Source of the DNA: Stenogyne calaminthoides
Taxonomy: Eukaryota > Streptophyta > Magnoliopsida > Lamiales > Lamiaceae
Assembly: GCA_037126765.1 (NCBI GenBank)
Contig: JBBCBC010000019.1
Location: 33,626,222-33,690,221 of the forward strand
Direction of reading: 5' to 3'
Length of the DNA stretch: 64,000 nt
Part shown: positions 22,558 through 34,427 of the stretch, piece after piece
Layout of the letters: each line of letters opens with the position of its first letter
Numbering within the stretch: the first letter of the stretch is position 1
Notes under the pieces: generated by a model
Seen by the model: the letters and a program-made list of their open reading frames with translations, nothing else
What the model was told of the DNA's origin: nothing
Database searches by the model: none
Program-made: the position numbers and the translations under genes

Positions 22558-23148
22558 ATGGAGCCACTCACGAACACCACCAACGGCAAAACAGATGAGC
22601 CGTCCGCCCGTCTAACGAGCATCCACGTGACTGCCCTCGACGGCATAGTGAACGTGAACTCCCTCTTCACAGTAGCAGTTTTCATCGGCTTCTCCTTCAC
22701 GACCCCAGAAAGTGCCGATACTGGCTCTCGCCCTGGATGCACTGCCAGCCGAGAGATAATCCGCCGTCTCGTTGTCTATGAAGTCATCTCGTTCAGCTTC
22801 TTCCTCTACTCTTCCCTCGTAGCTCAGACCCTCAAGCTGGCCGTCAGCCTCATCAACATGATGGATCCAAATGACCCGCATAAGGCCAAAGTACATCCGA
22901 ATGCCCTCAAATACGGGCTGTTTGGATCCGCCGTGGGTTCTGTAGTTGGATCCGTGTTTCTGGTGCTATCCATCGTTGATATTATTCAGGTGAAATTGGG
23001 AGTGTATTCGTGTGGAGGGAAGTCCGTTTATGGGATCGTGACGATGGTGGTTTGTGTCGGGTTTGGGCTTCTGGTGTACGTGAGTACGGCTTTTTATGTT
23101 TCGTTCTTTGTAGAAGCTAACCATAAGAGCACCACGCAGCAGCATTAG
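22558..23148 (+). CDS. Four-helix plant membrane protein, MEE60-like (copy 1)
   Basis: A single exon encodes 196 residues. After a polar, Thr/Ser-rich N-terminus of about 22 residues comes the signature HVTALDGIVNVNSLFTVAVF. Four hydrophobic segments follow, roughly at residues 35-55, 75-100, 120-145 and 160-185, with SFSFFLYSSLVAQTLKLAVS in the second and YSCGGKSVYG before the fourth. This pattern matches my memory of the plant family that includes Arabidopsis MATERNAL EFFECT EMBRYO ARREST 60; its biochemical role is not established. It is a tandem paralogue of the decayed copy at 24.9-25.5 kb and a more distant relative of the gene at 30.4 kb. The reading is intact and the ATG is the first in frame after upstream stops. 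Confidence 0.8.
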   Translation: MEPLTNTTNGKTDEPSARLTSIHVTALDGIVNVNSLFTVAVFIGFSFTTPESADTGSRPGCTASREIIRRLVVYEVISFSFFLYSSLVAQTLKLAVSLINMMDPNDPHKAKVHPNALKYGLFGSAVGSVVGSVFLVLSIVDIIQVKLGVYSCGGKSVYGIVTMVVCVGFGLLVYVSTAFYVSFFVEANHKSTTQQH

Positions 23149-23720
23149 GCTAGCTTGTGAAAGTTTGATTTCTCGTTATAATTTGGTGTTAAATCTCCTA
23201 TTACAAACAAAGATAAGTATGTTCCTGAAATTCATTTGTTGTGAATTGATGAATATCTCTAATTGTAAGGTACAGATGTAAACTAGAGTAACATGGAATA
23301 TCATGATTTAGCAATACCTTATCAACACTAATGAAAGGTTTTCGAGTTTCAGTTATGCTTTTTGAACACTTTCACCTTCCAGAATTGAAATTTTGTTCTA
23401 TCAACTTTCAATAATGAACTTTTTGGTCTTTTATCGGGCTACTTCAGGGTAATAACCGATTTTGAAAGTTCTTCGGGTTAATAATTGATTTTGAAAGTTA
23501 AGAAGACATAATTCAAAATTAAAAGAAATGCTACTTCAACTCGAAATTGGTTGCTCACGAGATTGTTTCTTTTGTAAAACGTGATCCCAATCATATGGAA
23601 CACGAGATTGCGAGAGCTTCTCCTTTTTACGGGAGTTTATATTGTTGGGATGATCCATCAGAGTTTATGGTTGACCTTCCTATTACTTTGTGTGTTTGTA
23701 ATAATATGAGTTAAATATTA

Positions 23721-24030
23721 CTCCCTCCGTCCCAATCTTAACTGAACACTTTCCATTTCGGTCCGTCCTAATCTTAATTGTGTATTTCCTTAAATGGAAA
23801 TACCCACTTTAACTCACACCCTTCAAACACACTTATTTACAATATGTCACTCATTCATACTCTTAACCACGTTATCACCTTTAATAAATATTATACTACT
23901 CTTTAATAAAGTTAAATTCTACTTTCTACCCCAACACTTTATCACTTTATCATTTAAAATACTAATAAATAACTCTTTTTTAAACTCCGAACACATAGTA
24001 AACATGAGGTTAAGATTGAGACGGAGGGAG
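23721..24030. mobile_element. Stowaway-type MITE, 310 bp
   Basis: The ends CTCCCTCCGTCCCAATCTTA and its complement TTAAGATTGAGACGGAGGGA are near-perfect inverted repeats. The element is flanked by TA on both sides (23719-23720, 24031-24032), the target duplication of Tc1/mariner elements. It contains no transposase. Confidence 0.92.
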
Positions 24031-24300
24031 TATTACGTTAAAAAAAAAGTTTAATTTTTATTTTTTTTTCTCAATTTAACATGAAAATTTTGTCTCAATT
24101 CAAGGCTAGGAAAATTCATTTTCTTGATTAAAATAAAATAAGATTGAAAAAAAAATAGGAGTGTAAAACACCTTTTATTGTCGTTGACATAGTGTAAAAA
24201 GAATAATGGCAATTATAAATAATTAAAAATAAAACCCTGAATTGAGATATTCCTAAAATAAGACTATATAGAGACTCAAACTAAAAGTTTAATCTTATAC

Positions 24301-24690
24301 TCTCTCCACCCCAAAAAATAGACTTACAAGTTATTTTCACACCAATTAAGAAGTGAAAGTGATTATACTTAGAACATGTATTTTTTATTTATTTTTTCAT
24401 TTTGCCATTATTAATTTATAAAATAACAAGATATATTAAGTAGGAGTAAAAATGCATATGAAAATATAATGATATTTTAAATATAATACTACCTCAGTCC
24501 CGAGATAACGTGCACATTTTTCCGGGCACGGAAACTAAGAAAACTTGTTTGATTGGTATTATTTAAATCAATTATAATGATATTGTGAGTGTGTAAATTT
24601 TGAGTGTATTGATATTTTAAAAAATATGCACGTTATTACGGGAGAAACTAAAAAAAAAATTATGCACGTTATTACGGGACGGAAGGAATA
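24301..24690. mobile_element. Two degraded Stowaway-type elements
   Basis: A one-ended fragment starts near 24301 (CTCTCCACCCCAAAAAATAG). A second element at about 24489-24687 has ends CTACCTCAGTCCCGAGATAA and the complement of TTATTACGGGACGGAAGGA, next to TA. Its right end contains a short internal direct repeat of GCACGTTATTACGGGA. No coding potential. Confidence 0.65.
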
Positions 24691-24945
24691 ATTGATCTAC
24701 CTTTATGGAACAGATAAAAATAGAAACCAAAACTTATCTTCTGTGGGATAGAAATTGGAGAGAGTATGAAATTCTTACTTCAATTTAGTGGTTGTGCAGG
24801 TCGTCTGATTTTAATTCCATTGTATAAACCATTAATCAAACTTCTCATTCACAATTTGTGAATAGCGAAAATAGTTAAATAAATTTGGTGCTGGTTTAGT
24901 TAAAAGAGTAAAATGAAATAGCCTATTAACATTGTGTAGAACAGG

Positions 24946-25532
24946 ATGGAGTCGCCCACAAACACCACCAACCTTTCTCAAAAAAAAAAACACCACCAAC
25001 GACACAGCACGTGACGCCTCCGCCGGAGACCGGAGTAACAAGCCTCCACGTGACTGCCCTCGACGGAATCGTGAACGTGAACTCCCTCTTCACAGTCGCA
25101 ATCTTCATCGGCTTCTCCTTCACAACCCCTGAAGACGCCCACGCTGGTTCTCGCCTGGGATGCACTGCAAGCCGGGATATAATCCGTCGTCTTGTTGTGT
25201 ATGAAGTCGTCTCGTTCAGCTTCTTCCTTTACTCGTCACTCGTAGCTCAAACCCTCAAGCTGGCCGTCAACCTCATCAACATGATGGATCTAAATGACCT
25301 GCATAAGGCCAAAATACACCAGAATGCCCTCAAATATGGGATGTTTGGATCAGCCGCGGGTGTGTTTCTGGTACTGTCCATTGTGGACTTTGTTCAGGTG
25401 AAATCGAGAGTGTATTCTTGTGGAGGGAAGTCGGTCTATGGGATCGTGACTGGTGGTTTGTGTCGGGTTTGGGCTGCTGGTTTATGTGGGTACGGCGGCT
25501 TACCTTTCGTTCTTTGTAGAAGCAAGAAGTGA
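24946..25532 (+). pseudogene. MEE60-like tandem copy 2, decayed
   Basis: The central part is open and close to copy 1 (TSLHVTALDGIVNVNSLFTV, SFFLYSSLVAQTLKLAVN). The ATG at 24946 runs into TGA after 22 codons because of indels around an inserted A-tract, and no other ATG precedes the signature motif in the open frame. A 12-base in-frame loss removes four residues in the third helix (GSAAGVFLVLS against GSAVGSVVGSVFLVLS). A 2-base loss near 25451 shifts the frame, so the last helix is replaced by a Gly/Leu-rich tail. These faults are seen directly by comparison with copy 1. The copy is very unlikely to give a working protein. Confidence 0.85.
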
Positions 25533-25559
25533 GCACCACACAGCAGCAGTAAGCTCGCT

Positions 25560-26189
25560 CGAGATAATTTGATTCCTCGTATTACAACATTGGCATTGTA
25601 GAAAGATATTCCTGAAAATTGAAATCATTGTTGTGAATCAAATATATATAATGTATATCTCAAATTGTAAGATACATATCCCGAGAGTAACACAGAGGAT
25701 CACAATTTAGCAATACCTTGACAAGAGTCATGTTCTGTGTCGACACGATACGACTAAATACAAATATACGACGAGAATTTGTGCTGACACAATTTTTTTT
25801 ATTTAACTTAATATTATAAAATTTGCAAGTTTAACAAGTTGACACGAACACAACATGAAAATTTCATGTTTTTATTGTGTCGACACAATAACGGTAAGCT
25901 TAAACACTAAACCACAATTCCCATATCGTTTTTTGTGCCATGGTATCGTGTTGTAATTGCCACCCCTAATTAAATATATCGCAGACCAGACCACAAATGG
26001 TACAACGAAAAACTATCTATAAGATCATAACTCTTGCATCCTTTTCAGTCGAAACACGTTTGTTTACTTATGTATTGGTCATATCTTTTCTAAGAAACTA
26101 ACAAAGGTATATATTCTACTCTCATGTCTTCTTTCATACGTATCAAAATTTACCTTGAAGAAATTTTCACAACTTTAGGAACGTTACAT
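25560..26189. other. Intergenic spacer
   Basis: 3' flank of the decayed MEE60-like copy, then AT-rich spacer with repeated GTGTCGACACGA / GACACGAACACAA words near 25735-25900. No gene was recognised. Confidence 0.55.
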
Positions 26190-29046
26190 TTATGGTCGCA
26201 ATTTCCCAGGATCCAGCGTGATTTCTGCCAACTGAATGTTGCCACTCAATTTTGATGTCTTGTTAGATGGCATGAATATAAACCCATCAAGGAGCTTCGT
26301 ACACTTCAAACACCATTTGTCCATCAGGAACTCAATGAGGTGATGACCGCTACAAATTGTTACTGACTGTGTCATATTTTCAGTTTGAAAATTCAAATTG
26401 ACGAGTGAATCAAGTTATAGTAACCTGTGCATCAAGTGAAAAAAAGTACCTTCTGTTGTGATAGGCGGTGATGAAAACAGAATCCGGACATTTTTCGAGT
26501 AAAAATGTTACCGTTGCAAAAAGAACATCGAAGGCTTTGCAACACCAGCAATACAAAGGCATGCTTCAGATTATAAATACGGCAAAGGGGAAGGAAAAAC
26601 CGTGTCGTGTACAAAGTATGGAAAAAGGGCGGCACTATTTACAGTTTACACCCACCAAATTACCTAGTACGCCATCACTTGGTCAAACTTGTTTTAGAAA
26701 GTCGAATATATCCCTCAAATGACTTTATATTCTAAATTTGCCCTTACACTTTTTTTAAAATTATATTATTCATCTTAATCTTATATTTCTTGTATTTTGC
26801 AATTTCGAAAACAATTTTCAAGATTGAAATTATAAGAAAAAAGAGTTCACAGTGAAAAACATACTAGGTGTCCATAAAAACTGTGCTCAACTCTTTGGGC
26901 ACAGATGTTAAAAAAGGTAGATAAAATAGATATAGTAAAGGGTATTATAGGGTATTGTAGGGTCCATTATGAATAAAGTGAATTTATGGGTAAAGTACAA
27001 TGGCAATATGGGTAATTAAGTGATGGTTGGAGGGTGGAAAAAAAGTGAGTGTGCCCATAAAAGAAATGAGCTCACTTTTGGTGGACGGACAAATAAGGAG
27101 AGTGAGCACAACGAAGGGAGTAACTTTTTTGAAAACATAAGGTATTTTTGAGGAAATAAAGTTATTTGAAGGTTTTTTTACTTTTTGAAGCAAGTTTGGG
27201 CCAAGTTTGACTGAGTGGTGGGTATTTAAGTAATTTTGTGGGTGCAAATAGCGTCACTCATGGAGAAATTCATCAATCTTACCACTTGTGTCATAGAGCA
27301 CATCAGCTCCGAGAATGACATTTGGACGCAAACCAAAGATAGGAGCATCCCATACACCCCATGTGAGTCCCATAACCTACAGCAAATGACAAGGTATCAA
27401 GAATGTGAAAAAAAACCCATGCACGAGAAATTTTAATATGAAATGACAATTTTACCCTGCACTTGAGATTGTTAATGCTACACACCCTTGTCATATTATC
27501 CAGCACCTGGAAATCGAAGGAGAACTTACGAGTGCACAGAGTAATTAATTAATACAATAGATACTACACTTGGAAATTCGTATCATTCAGTATATCTAAT
27601 ACGAAAGGGGATAGAAACTGTACTTTTCTGTTAAGTCAAATAGCAGGGTATTGAAAGTCTGATATTGTGGAGAATTTTGTAACCACAAAATGTAACAAAT
27701 TCCAATGAAAATTTAGACAGCAATTACCTAAATTCTTGGTGTCAGATATATTATTAAACGTTTAGTAAAATATCCAACATTTTATTTGCATATAAAATGA
27801 GCACAATAACTCATGATATGTGGATATAACAAAATCAAACCTCTGGTCTATTTAAATCGTCAGTCAGTGTTACATCTGCACCCACTTTAGCAGCAACCAA
27901 TCCAGGGAGCGAAGTTCCAGCACCGAGCTGTTGAGGAAATATATATTGAAATGAATCATTAAGGAAACATGGGAACTTATAAATACAAGGATGGGTGGGT
28001 CAACTCACCTCAACAACATTAGCCCCAGAAAACCGTGTCTTTTGTTGCCAAATGTACTCAGCTAGAATAATACTTGATGGCCAGACAAATAGACCATATT
28101 CTTCTTTCATATTCTGAAATAAGATAGCCACATGAATATCAGAAATGCTGATCGTAAAACAACTAAGAATCAACTCGTTTTCTTTGACTTTAGGATATAA
28201 ATTTGAAGCAAAGATTAACACACCTCTATTATGCTGATGGAGAAACCATCTTCAGTGCTGCCAAAGTAATGCTGCGAACATGTCATCATTTCTTGATTAG
28301 GTGATGATTCAGGAGGATTTTTATCATCCTTTTCAATGGATGGAGCCTGAGGGAAGAACAATCGCCAAGACAGTTAATCCAACCTATATCTAGACAGCCT
28401 GAGGGAAACCATCTTGAAGCTTTAAGTTCTAAATTCACAATTTGAACATATTATGATGGGTACACAGTGAATCAAGCTTTTCAACAAAATATACAGTGTA
28501 AAAGTGCAGTAATATGCTAAATATGGATTAAATTTTATCCAACTCAAAAAGATGAAACCTAGTCTAGGTGGCATAAAAGGGATCAAAGCATATCGACTTC
28601 ATAGGTGCATCGCATTTATACATTTATATATCTTTCCTCATGATGATTGTTTTGTTCGTCGCAAATTAAATGCATTGCTACATAATTTACCCTTATCATT
28701 ATTTACGAGTTATCAAGCATCAATGACCTAATTTAACTTCGTTTATATATACAGCCCAAAAAAATTAACCGTCAAGAACATCTTGATTACAAAAATCAAA
28801 CAACTTGATACTCGAGAAGGAAAAGGGGGAAAACGCAAGAACTAGTTACAAACGGACCAAAATAGTCTAAACGATATTATCTACAAATTGGAGTTATATA
28901 ATATTAGATGAGATTGTATTTGATCTTAATTGATGCACTAGTAACGTAAAAATCAATTCTCGAAATACCTCATTATCCTCCTCCTCCTCTTGTGATTGAG
29001 GGTCCAGTTCCAATCCGATTTCCTTGGCCCTGCCCCTGGAGGCCAT
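26190..29046 (-). CDS. METTL23-like class I methyltransferase
   Basis: Eight phase-consistent exons: 29046-28969, 28346-28224, 28113-28009, 27927-27841, 27506-27456, 27376-27283, 26534-26450 and 26349-26190. They encode 260 residues. The acidic N-terminus ends in QEEEEDNE. Next come YGLFVWPSSIILAEYIWQQ, the SAM-binding loop VELGAGTSLPGLVAAKVGA, the acidic strand end VTLTDDLNRPE and MGLTWGVWDAPIFGL. NVILGADVLYDT and VFITAYHNR follow, and the end is GNIQLAEITLD. This is the seven-strand, protein-lysine-type methyltransferase family of METTL23. The substrate of the plant protein is not something the sequence shows. Every splice site fits GT-AG and the product is intact. The fourth-last to last exons are spread by a nested transposon in intron 6. 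It runs opposite to its MEE60-like neighbours. Confidence 0.93.
26634..27255. mobile_element. TIR element in METTL23-like intron 6, with nested Stowaway-type MITE
   Basis: The left arm CACCCACCAAATTACCTAGT and the right arm, whose complement begins CACCCACAAAATTACTTAA, form long imperfect inverted repeats of about 80-100 bases (both continue to TCAAACTTG). Between them lies a second element. The outer element nearly fills the intron. The exact end is uncertain because the arms may include CTATTT outside the CACCC core. Confidence 0.65.
26867..27120. mobile_element. Stowaway-type MITE nested in the intronic TIR element
   Basis: It starts GGTGTCCATAAAAACTGTGC after TA and ends GCACAACGAAGGGAG before TA. 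The interior (GGGTATTATAGGGTATTGTA, ATTAAGTGATGGTTGG) is shared with the element at 29461-29710, so both belong to one subfamily. Confidence 0.7.
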
Positions 29047-30184
29047 GGAAGTGGTGCGCAGAAAGCTGGGGGTGAGTCGACTGTGTAAGAGGTCTTCTTC
29101 AATCAGTTCCCCGTTCAGTACTTAAACCCTGCACTGCACTGCACTGGAAAAGTTTTTATTTAAACTCGGTCCACACCGGCGGACCTCCTTTTAAGGGGCC
29201 CATTATTTTGAAATACTAAAAATAATTTTTAAAATCACTTATTAAGTTACTTTTTTCAAAATATTTAGCAACTTTTAAAATAATTGTTTCTAAAAAAAAA
29301 TTTAGTGTTTCAAAACACGTTCTAGATGTGAATGCCGGTCAAACCCGATTGGTTCGTGATCCAAACAACCTGGTTTTCATGCATTTTTTTTCCTCACAAG
29401 GGTCCAAATGAAATTATCTGTTACTTTTTTATATTCCATTTTTATTCTATGGATTGATATCTTCTCTCCATCCACCAACCGGGATTTTTGACAAGCAGAT
29501 AGATTTTAAGAAAAAAATAGATAAAATAAGGGTATTATGAAGTATTGTAAGATTTATTTATTAATAAAGTGGTTGATTGTGAACGAAAGTACAGTGGCAT
29601 TTGAAGTAATTAAATGATGGTTGAGTGATAAAAATAAATTAATTTTTTCTGTAAATAGAGTGTGCATAAGATTGGTGGACGGACAAATATAAGATTGGTG
29701 GATGGGGGAGTACATAAAATAATAAAAATTCAATTAATTGTTATTATTTGGGTTTTTATTTTGAAAATTCTGCTAAAATTTCAAGTGGAATATGTAAAGT
29801 AAAATATAAAAATCAAACCATCTTTAAACATAGCCACATAAAACTTTACACAAATATTAACAAAAATCAATAAATATGATCAAATTTAGTTAATATTTGG
29901 AATTTAAAGGTAATTATAAAGTTAATTAAGGGAGTACTTGAGTTAAAAAAAATGTAACTATAATTTGAGAAAAAAACACGACTATTTTAAATTGTTTTAG
30001 GAAGAGAGAGTAATTGATTTAGATGAAAGCGATTAATTGAATTATAAAAAAGTGCTGCACCACAGTACTAATGCACAAAAAGACACAAAATCGAAAATCA
30101 AATAAACGATTTAGATAAAAGTTTAATTACTTGAATTATCCAAAAATAGGGTATGTAACGTAGATTAATGAAAATTATGGAAAC
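29047..30184. other. Intergenic spacer
   Basis: 5' flank of the METTL23-like gene, then AT-rich spacer holding one MITE (29461-29710). No gene was recognised. Confidence 0.6.
29461..29710. mobile_element. Stowaway-type MITE, about 250 bp
   Basis: The ends CTTCTCTCCATCCACCAACC and the complement of TTGGTGGATGGGGGAG are inverted, and TA follows the right end. The interior matches the nested element at 26867-27120. Confidence 0.75.
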
Positions 30185-30396
30185 TTGAGAAAGAAAACAC
30201 AACCACGTTCAGACTTGGGACCAGAAGAATCTCAAAAAAAGCAAAGCTATCACTCTTTTCTTTTCCTTCCACTCCAGGTAAAAAAAGCAAGTTGTACCCC
30301 GACGTGCAACATTTCGAAGCAACAAACCCCTGCTCCAGCTATCAACACCCTTTTCCACCTGAAACCCCCAATTCCGGCCACCAACATTCTTCAATA

Positions 30397-31059
30397 ATGT
30401 CGCAGTAAGTAAAATCACCCTCTTTTCTCCACATTCACACACTTAATCAACAATATTATTCCTGAATTCGTCTAATTTCTCGCAGATCGGACAATTACCC
30501 AAAGGACCCCTACTCTCCGCCGCACCGGAGCACCTCCGGCGGCGGATCCGCCTCCACCACCAGCGTCCACGTCACCGCCCTCGACGGGCTGGTGAACGTG
30601 AACTCCCTATTCACAATCGCCGTCTTCGTTGGTCTCTCCCTGACCACGCCGGGGCAGCGCAGCCTCGAGAATCGGTCCGCATGCGACGCCGGCGTGGACG
30701 TGGCGAAGAAGCTCCTGGTCTTCGAGGTGGTTTCGTTCAGCTTCTTCCTTTTCTCGTCCCTGGTGGCGCAGGGCCTCAAATTGGCCATCAATTTGCTCAA
30801 CAGCAAAGACGTGGACGAGATATTTAGGGCACACATCAATTTGAAGGTTCTGAGATTGGGGATGCTGGCGTCGGCGATTGGGTCGGTGATGGGGTGCCTG
30901 TTCCTGATGCTGTCGATGGTGAATGTGATCGAGATTAGGCTGGGGATGTTGTCGTGCGGGAGCAAGTCCGCCCTACATGCTGTCACGGCGTTGATTGTGC
31001 TCGTCACTTCTGCTCTTGTTGTTTACATTTCCACCGCTGTCTACGCGTTTTTGCATTGA
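30397..31059 (+). CDS. Four-helix plant membrane protein, MEE60-like (copy 3)
   Basis: Exon 1 is only eight coding bases (30397-30404, ATGTCGCA before GTAAGT); exon 2 is 30486-31059. The product has 193 residues: MSQSDNYPKDPYSPPHRS and a Gly/Ser/Thr stretch, then VHVTALDGLVNVNSLFTIAV. Four hydrophobic segments follow, and the C-terminus is VVYISTAVYAFLH. GLKLAINLLNSKDVDE and LRLGMLASAIGSVMGCLFLM are the most characteristic stretches. It shares the HVTALDG.VNVNSLFT signature with copies 1 and 2 but is clearly a different, probably older paralogue. The coding part is much more GC-rich than copies 1 and 2. The reading is intact. Function is not known to me beyond membership of the MEE60-like family. 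Confidence 0.85.
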
Positions 31060-31078
31060 GTGACTTGTTTGATTTGTT

Positions 31079-31080
<2 letters not shown>

Positions 31081-31134
<54 letters not shown>
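31081..31134 (+). repeat. (GAT)18 microsatellite
   Basis: Eighteen uninterrupted GAT units about 20 bases after the stop codon of the third MEE60-like gene, so probably within its 3' untranslated region. Confidence 0.97.
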
Positions 31135-31135
<1 letters not shown>

Positions 31136-31755
31136 GTGAAATTCAAATTGTTTCTTTCTCTCGTTTGTGACATCACTGGGAGTTAAAAAAAAAAACTGAA
31201 ATTGGGGATGTTAGTATTTGATCTTAATTTTGTTTTGGATAAAAAATTGTTTGTGTGATGTGGTTAGCGTATGATTCGGGTTCGGGTAGTAGCAATTGTT
31301 ACTAGGTTGAGTAATATTTCTCGCACGCATCCACGATTTTATTCCAAAGAGGGCTTAAATTTTTCATTAAGAAGAAACGATAAAATTTTAATATACCGAG
31401 AGGGGCAAAATGACAAAATCCATTGCTAGATTGTTATAAGAAGAAGATTTTAGACAAGTTCGAGGATTCAATTAGACTACATCAGAAAATAGGAGTTGCT
31501 AAGAGTGAAATTCGGGAGATTTTATTGCATATGACATACCTTGGAGTAGGGATTTTTTACATAATGTTTTAGAGGAAAGTGAATTGGTGTCTGGACACAC
31601 GACTGGTCATTGACATATACTGGAAGAGTTTTGATTCCAAATCATCGACATATTACCAGTCACCACACTTGATTATGTTTAGCTCACTCTTTTCTGTATG
31701 GAAACTACACAAAGTATTTATATATACAAGGTGCACAATATTAAGTTCCGTGCTT

Positions 31756-31833
31756 CAGTTTTCATTTCGTGTTTTATGCAGCAGTTTTCATTTCGTGTTT
31801 TATGCATCAGTTTTCATTTCGTGTTTTATTCAT
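31756..31833 (+). repeat. 26-bp tandem repeat, three copies
   Basis: CAGTTTTCATTTCGTGTTTT followed by ATGCAG/ATGCAT recurs with exact 26-base spacing at 31756, 31782 and 31808. Confidence 0.95.
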
Positions 31834-32161
31834 TTTAACCGTGGGTTAAGCGTGTTCAGTTTAGGTCAGAGAGATCCAAATAACTAATCTGAATATTGAT
31901 ATAGGACAGTTGTCAAGAACCAAAAGATAGTAAATGATATTCGTAGTTGCAATGACTCTTGTATGGTGGGAATCAAACGCAACCACACACAATTATACAA
32001 AGTTTATGAATCAATTTAAAAATCCCTTCAAATATCGAATAAATTTTACAAGCAAAAAACACAAGTAAAGGCAGCTTAGGTAGCATAAATAAGATGTAGC
32101 TATATATATAGCTGAGATTATCTCTAGTGACACGCTTTTTGCACCAAAAACTACGCGATCA

Positions 32162-34427
32162 TTAAACAAGATGGACTTTGGCGTTTGTTGAGGATCTCGG
32201 ACAAGCAAGCAATGCTTGAACCATTTCGGCAAAGTCACTTAAATCTTTGACACCAGTCCTGATCACCATCTCTTCCAGGGCAGTTGCCCTCTTAAGCAGA
32301 ATCCTGGCCAATGTTAGTATTGGTTCACCATTCGAATCTGCAGAGTTTGTAACTCTAATAGTCTTCAGATGTAATAAGTCACTATTCAAATCATCATCTG
32401 CAATTGGTTCCAAAATGACATCTTCCTACAAGGAAGAAAAAATGAATTTTAACATCGAATATCAAGTTTGTGTAATGTATACAAATTTTTAAATGAAAAT
32501 AAGTCATCAAAATACAGAATATGGACCAACATTTCTCAATGTAGAGATATATATGAAGAATTATGAGTTCAAGTATCAAATAGTAATTGAAAGATATTGA
32601 ATCATCCCTTTTTAGCACTTTTTCCTCTAACCTCTCAGTTTTTTTCCTTATCATTTTTTTTTCTCACATGAATAAATAAGCAAATAGAGCTGATTTTTTA
32701 AATCTAAACTCAATATGGAACCAACATTATATCATAACTGTTAATTCTATCCAGCAACATTTGAAGTAAAAATTATAAGTATTAAGATGTAAGCCACAAA
32801 AGTGAAGCAACATATAAATGCAAATATCAGAACATTAATGCTTACCCCTTCTGTAGTACATCCCTCTATGACCAATATCTCAAGGTTTGGTGAAGATTCC
32901 AGCAAGACGAGAATGCCAGAAATACTGTGCTCATTCTCACTATCAGAAGCTACTGCCAAAAGCTCTCGCTTAGACTGTGGAAGTGGCCAGCCAAACACCG
33001 CCATCATTGATACAACCTATACACAGAAAAAATATATATTAGGAAGAGCATATTGCAAACGTCCAACATACATAAATCAACAAACAGTTACTTCCAAAGT
33101 CTTTTTACATGGTTCATGGACACGGTTAACATTCAAAACCCATGATATGAGCAGCAGTTACCACCAAATCAGTTTCAAGCACAAATCTCTTCAAAAAAAA
33201 AAATACAGTCTAAATTTGAAATGCAGAATTAAAATGGCATTGACAATATATACTATTAATAATATGATATGATCCTTGTCAAGATGACATTTTTAGAACC
33301 CAACTGCACAGCAAGGTACACTAACTCATCGAGTTCACAGAAACATATGTTGTTGGAAAGGGTGGCATAATAGAAGAATGTTAAAGAAATCAAAAGCATC
33401 AACTGAAACACACCTTACTGAATTGCAATCCCACATAAAGCTCCTTCACATGCTGTAGGCTTTCAAGGAGTGCTCTTGCACCACTCATCACCCCCAAAGA
33501 CATAGAATTCCATGAAAATTCCAGGTAATCAATATCAGCTCTAACAAGAGACGAGACGTTTTCAATCTGCAACTTTCTTCCCACCACAGGCATCGAAATT
33601 TTCAAACTATGTATATAGGGTGCTGATATTTTCAGCAACAGCGAAGCCGCATCCTCATATTCACAATCTACCATTGAAAGACTATGAAGACTTGGAGAGT
33701 TAACCTCCAAGTGCTCGAATCCACGGCATCTTTCTAAGTACAAAGTATACAAAACAGGACAAGTTGATAATATTTCATCAAGTAAACGCTGATCAACACG
33801 CACTACTTGAAGATGCAAATCAGTCAGAGATTTCCACTCAATTGTTCTTTTGAAATCCATAAGGCATCCTATCACATGTAATGTCATCAAGGACGAACAC
33901 GAATACATCTCCTTAGGTAGCGCATACAAAACATCCAAGCTATATATATGCAAATTCAGTTTTTTCACCTTATTATCAACAGCAAACTTAACCCAGGTAT
34001 CAAGATCAGAAAAAAAGCGTTTATAGTAAAAGAAACTAACATCAAACTTCTCCAAATAATTCACCGTACGAACAGCAAGCGTCCTATTAACCCAAGACAC
34101 AAAATTGCGCACCTTCTCAATCATCGCCCCACTGTCGCCCATGTCATCCAGCCTTGACAGCTCGGGCCGGAATTCCAGCCTTGGCAACTCGGCCCAAAGA
34201 AACTGCCATCTTTTCGACAAGACGCAAGTAATTGCAGCTTCCTTCACATTCAGAAAAGACAGAATGTGAATAAGCAGTGAATCCGGCAGTTCACCAAACC
34301 GATCAATCGGCATCTCCTTAATACGTTTATTTCCTCTACCATTTTCAACTTCTCTTGCTTCTTCTCCTTCCCCAAATTGTTTTTCCCCAAATTCTAGGGT
34401 TTTTTCACCAGATCCGCCGCTATTCAT
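32162..34427 (-). CDS. F-box / leucine-rich-repeat protein (intact copy)
   Basis: Three phase-0 exons, 34427-33414, 33016-32846 and 32425-32162, encode 482 residues. The F-box at about residues 40-85 reads DRFGELPDSLLIHILSFLNV then KEAAITCVLSKRWQFLW. It is followed by plant-type LRRs (SLTDLHLQVVRVDQRLLDEI, CPVLYTLYLERCRGFEHLEV, SSPNLEILVIEGC) and a conserved end with ILLKRATALEEMVI. Such proteins are substrate receptors of SCF ubiquitin ligases; the substrate is unknown. The first Met is preceded by stops. A homologous but broken copy lies 5 kb to the right in the same orientation. The flank shared by both copies keeps site II words (TGGGCT/TGGGCC) near 34673 and 39770. Confidence 0.92.

Larger units (their letters stand above)
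22010..25730 (+). repeat. Tandem duplication of the MEE60-like gene with both flanks
   Basis: Unit 1 (about 22010-23330) and unit 2 (about 24050-25730) align along 5' flank, coding part and 3' flank (both end near TTTAGCAATACCTT). Unit 2 carries inserted Stowaway-type elements at 24.3-24.69 kb in its 5' flank; another separates the two units at 23721-24030. Confidence 0.85.
31060..32160. other. Intergenic spacer with two simple repeats
   Basis: Contains a (GAT)18 microsatellite and a three-copy 26-bp tandem repeat; otherwise AT-rich. No gene was recognised. Confidence 0.6.

Noticed and set aside
31081..31134. GAT array as a possible CRISPR-like or coding Asp repeat
   Set aside because: Pure trinucleotide microsatellite after a stop codon; no spacers and no continuing frame.
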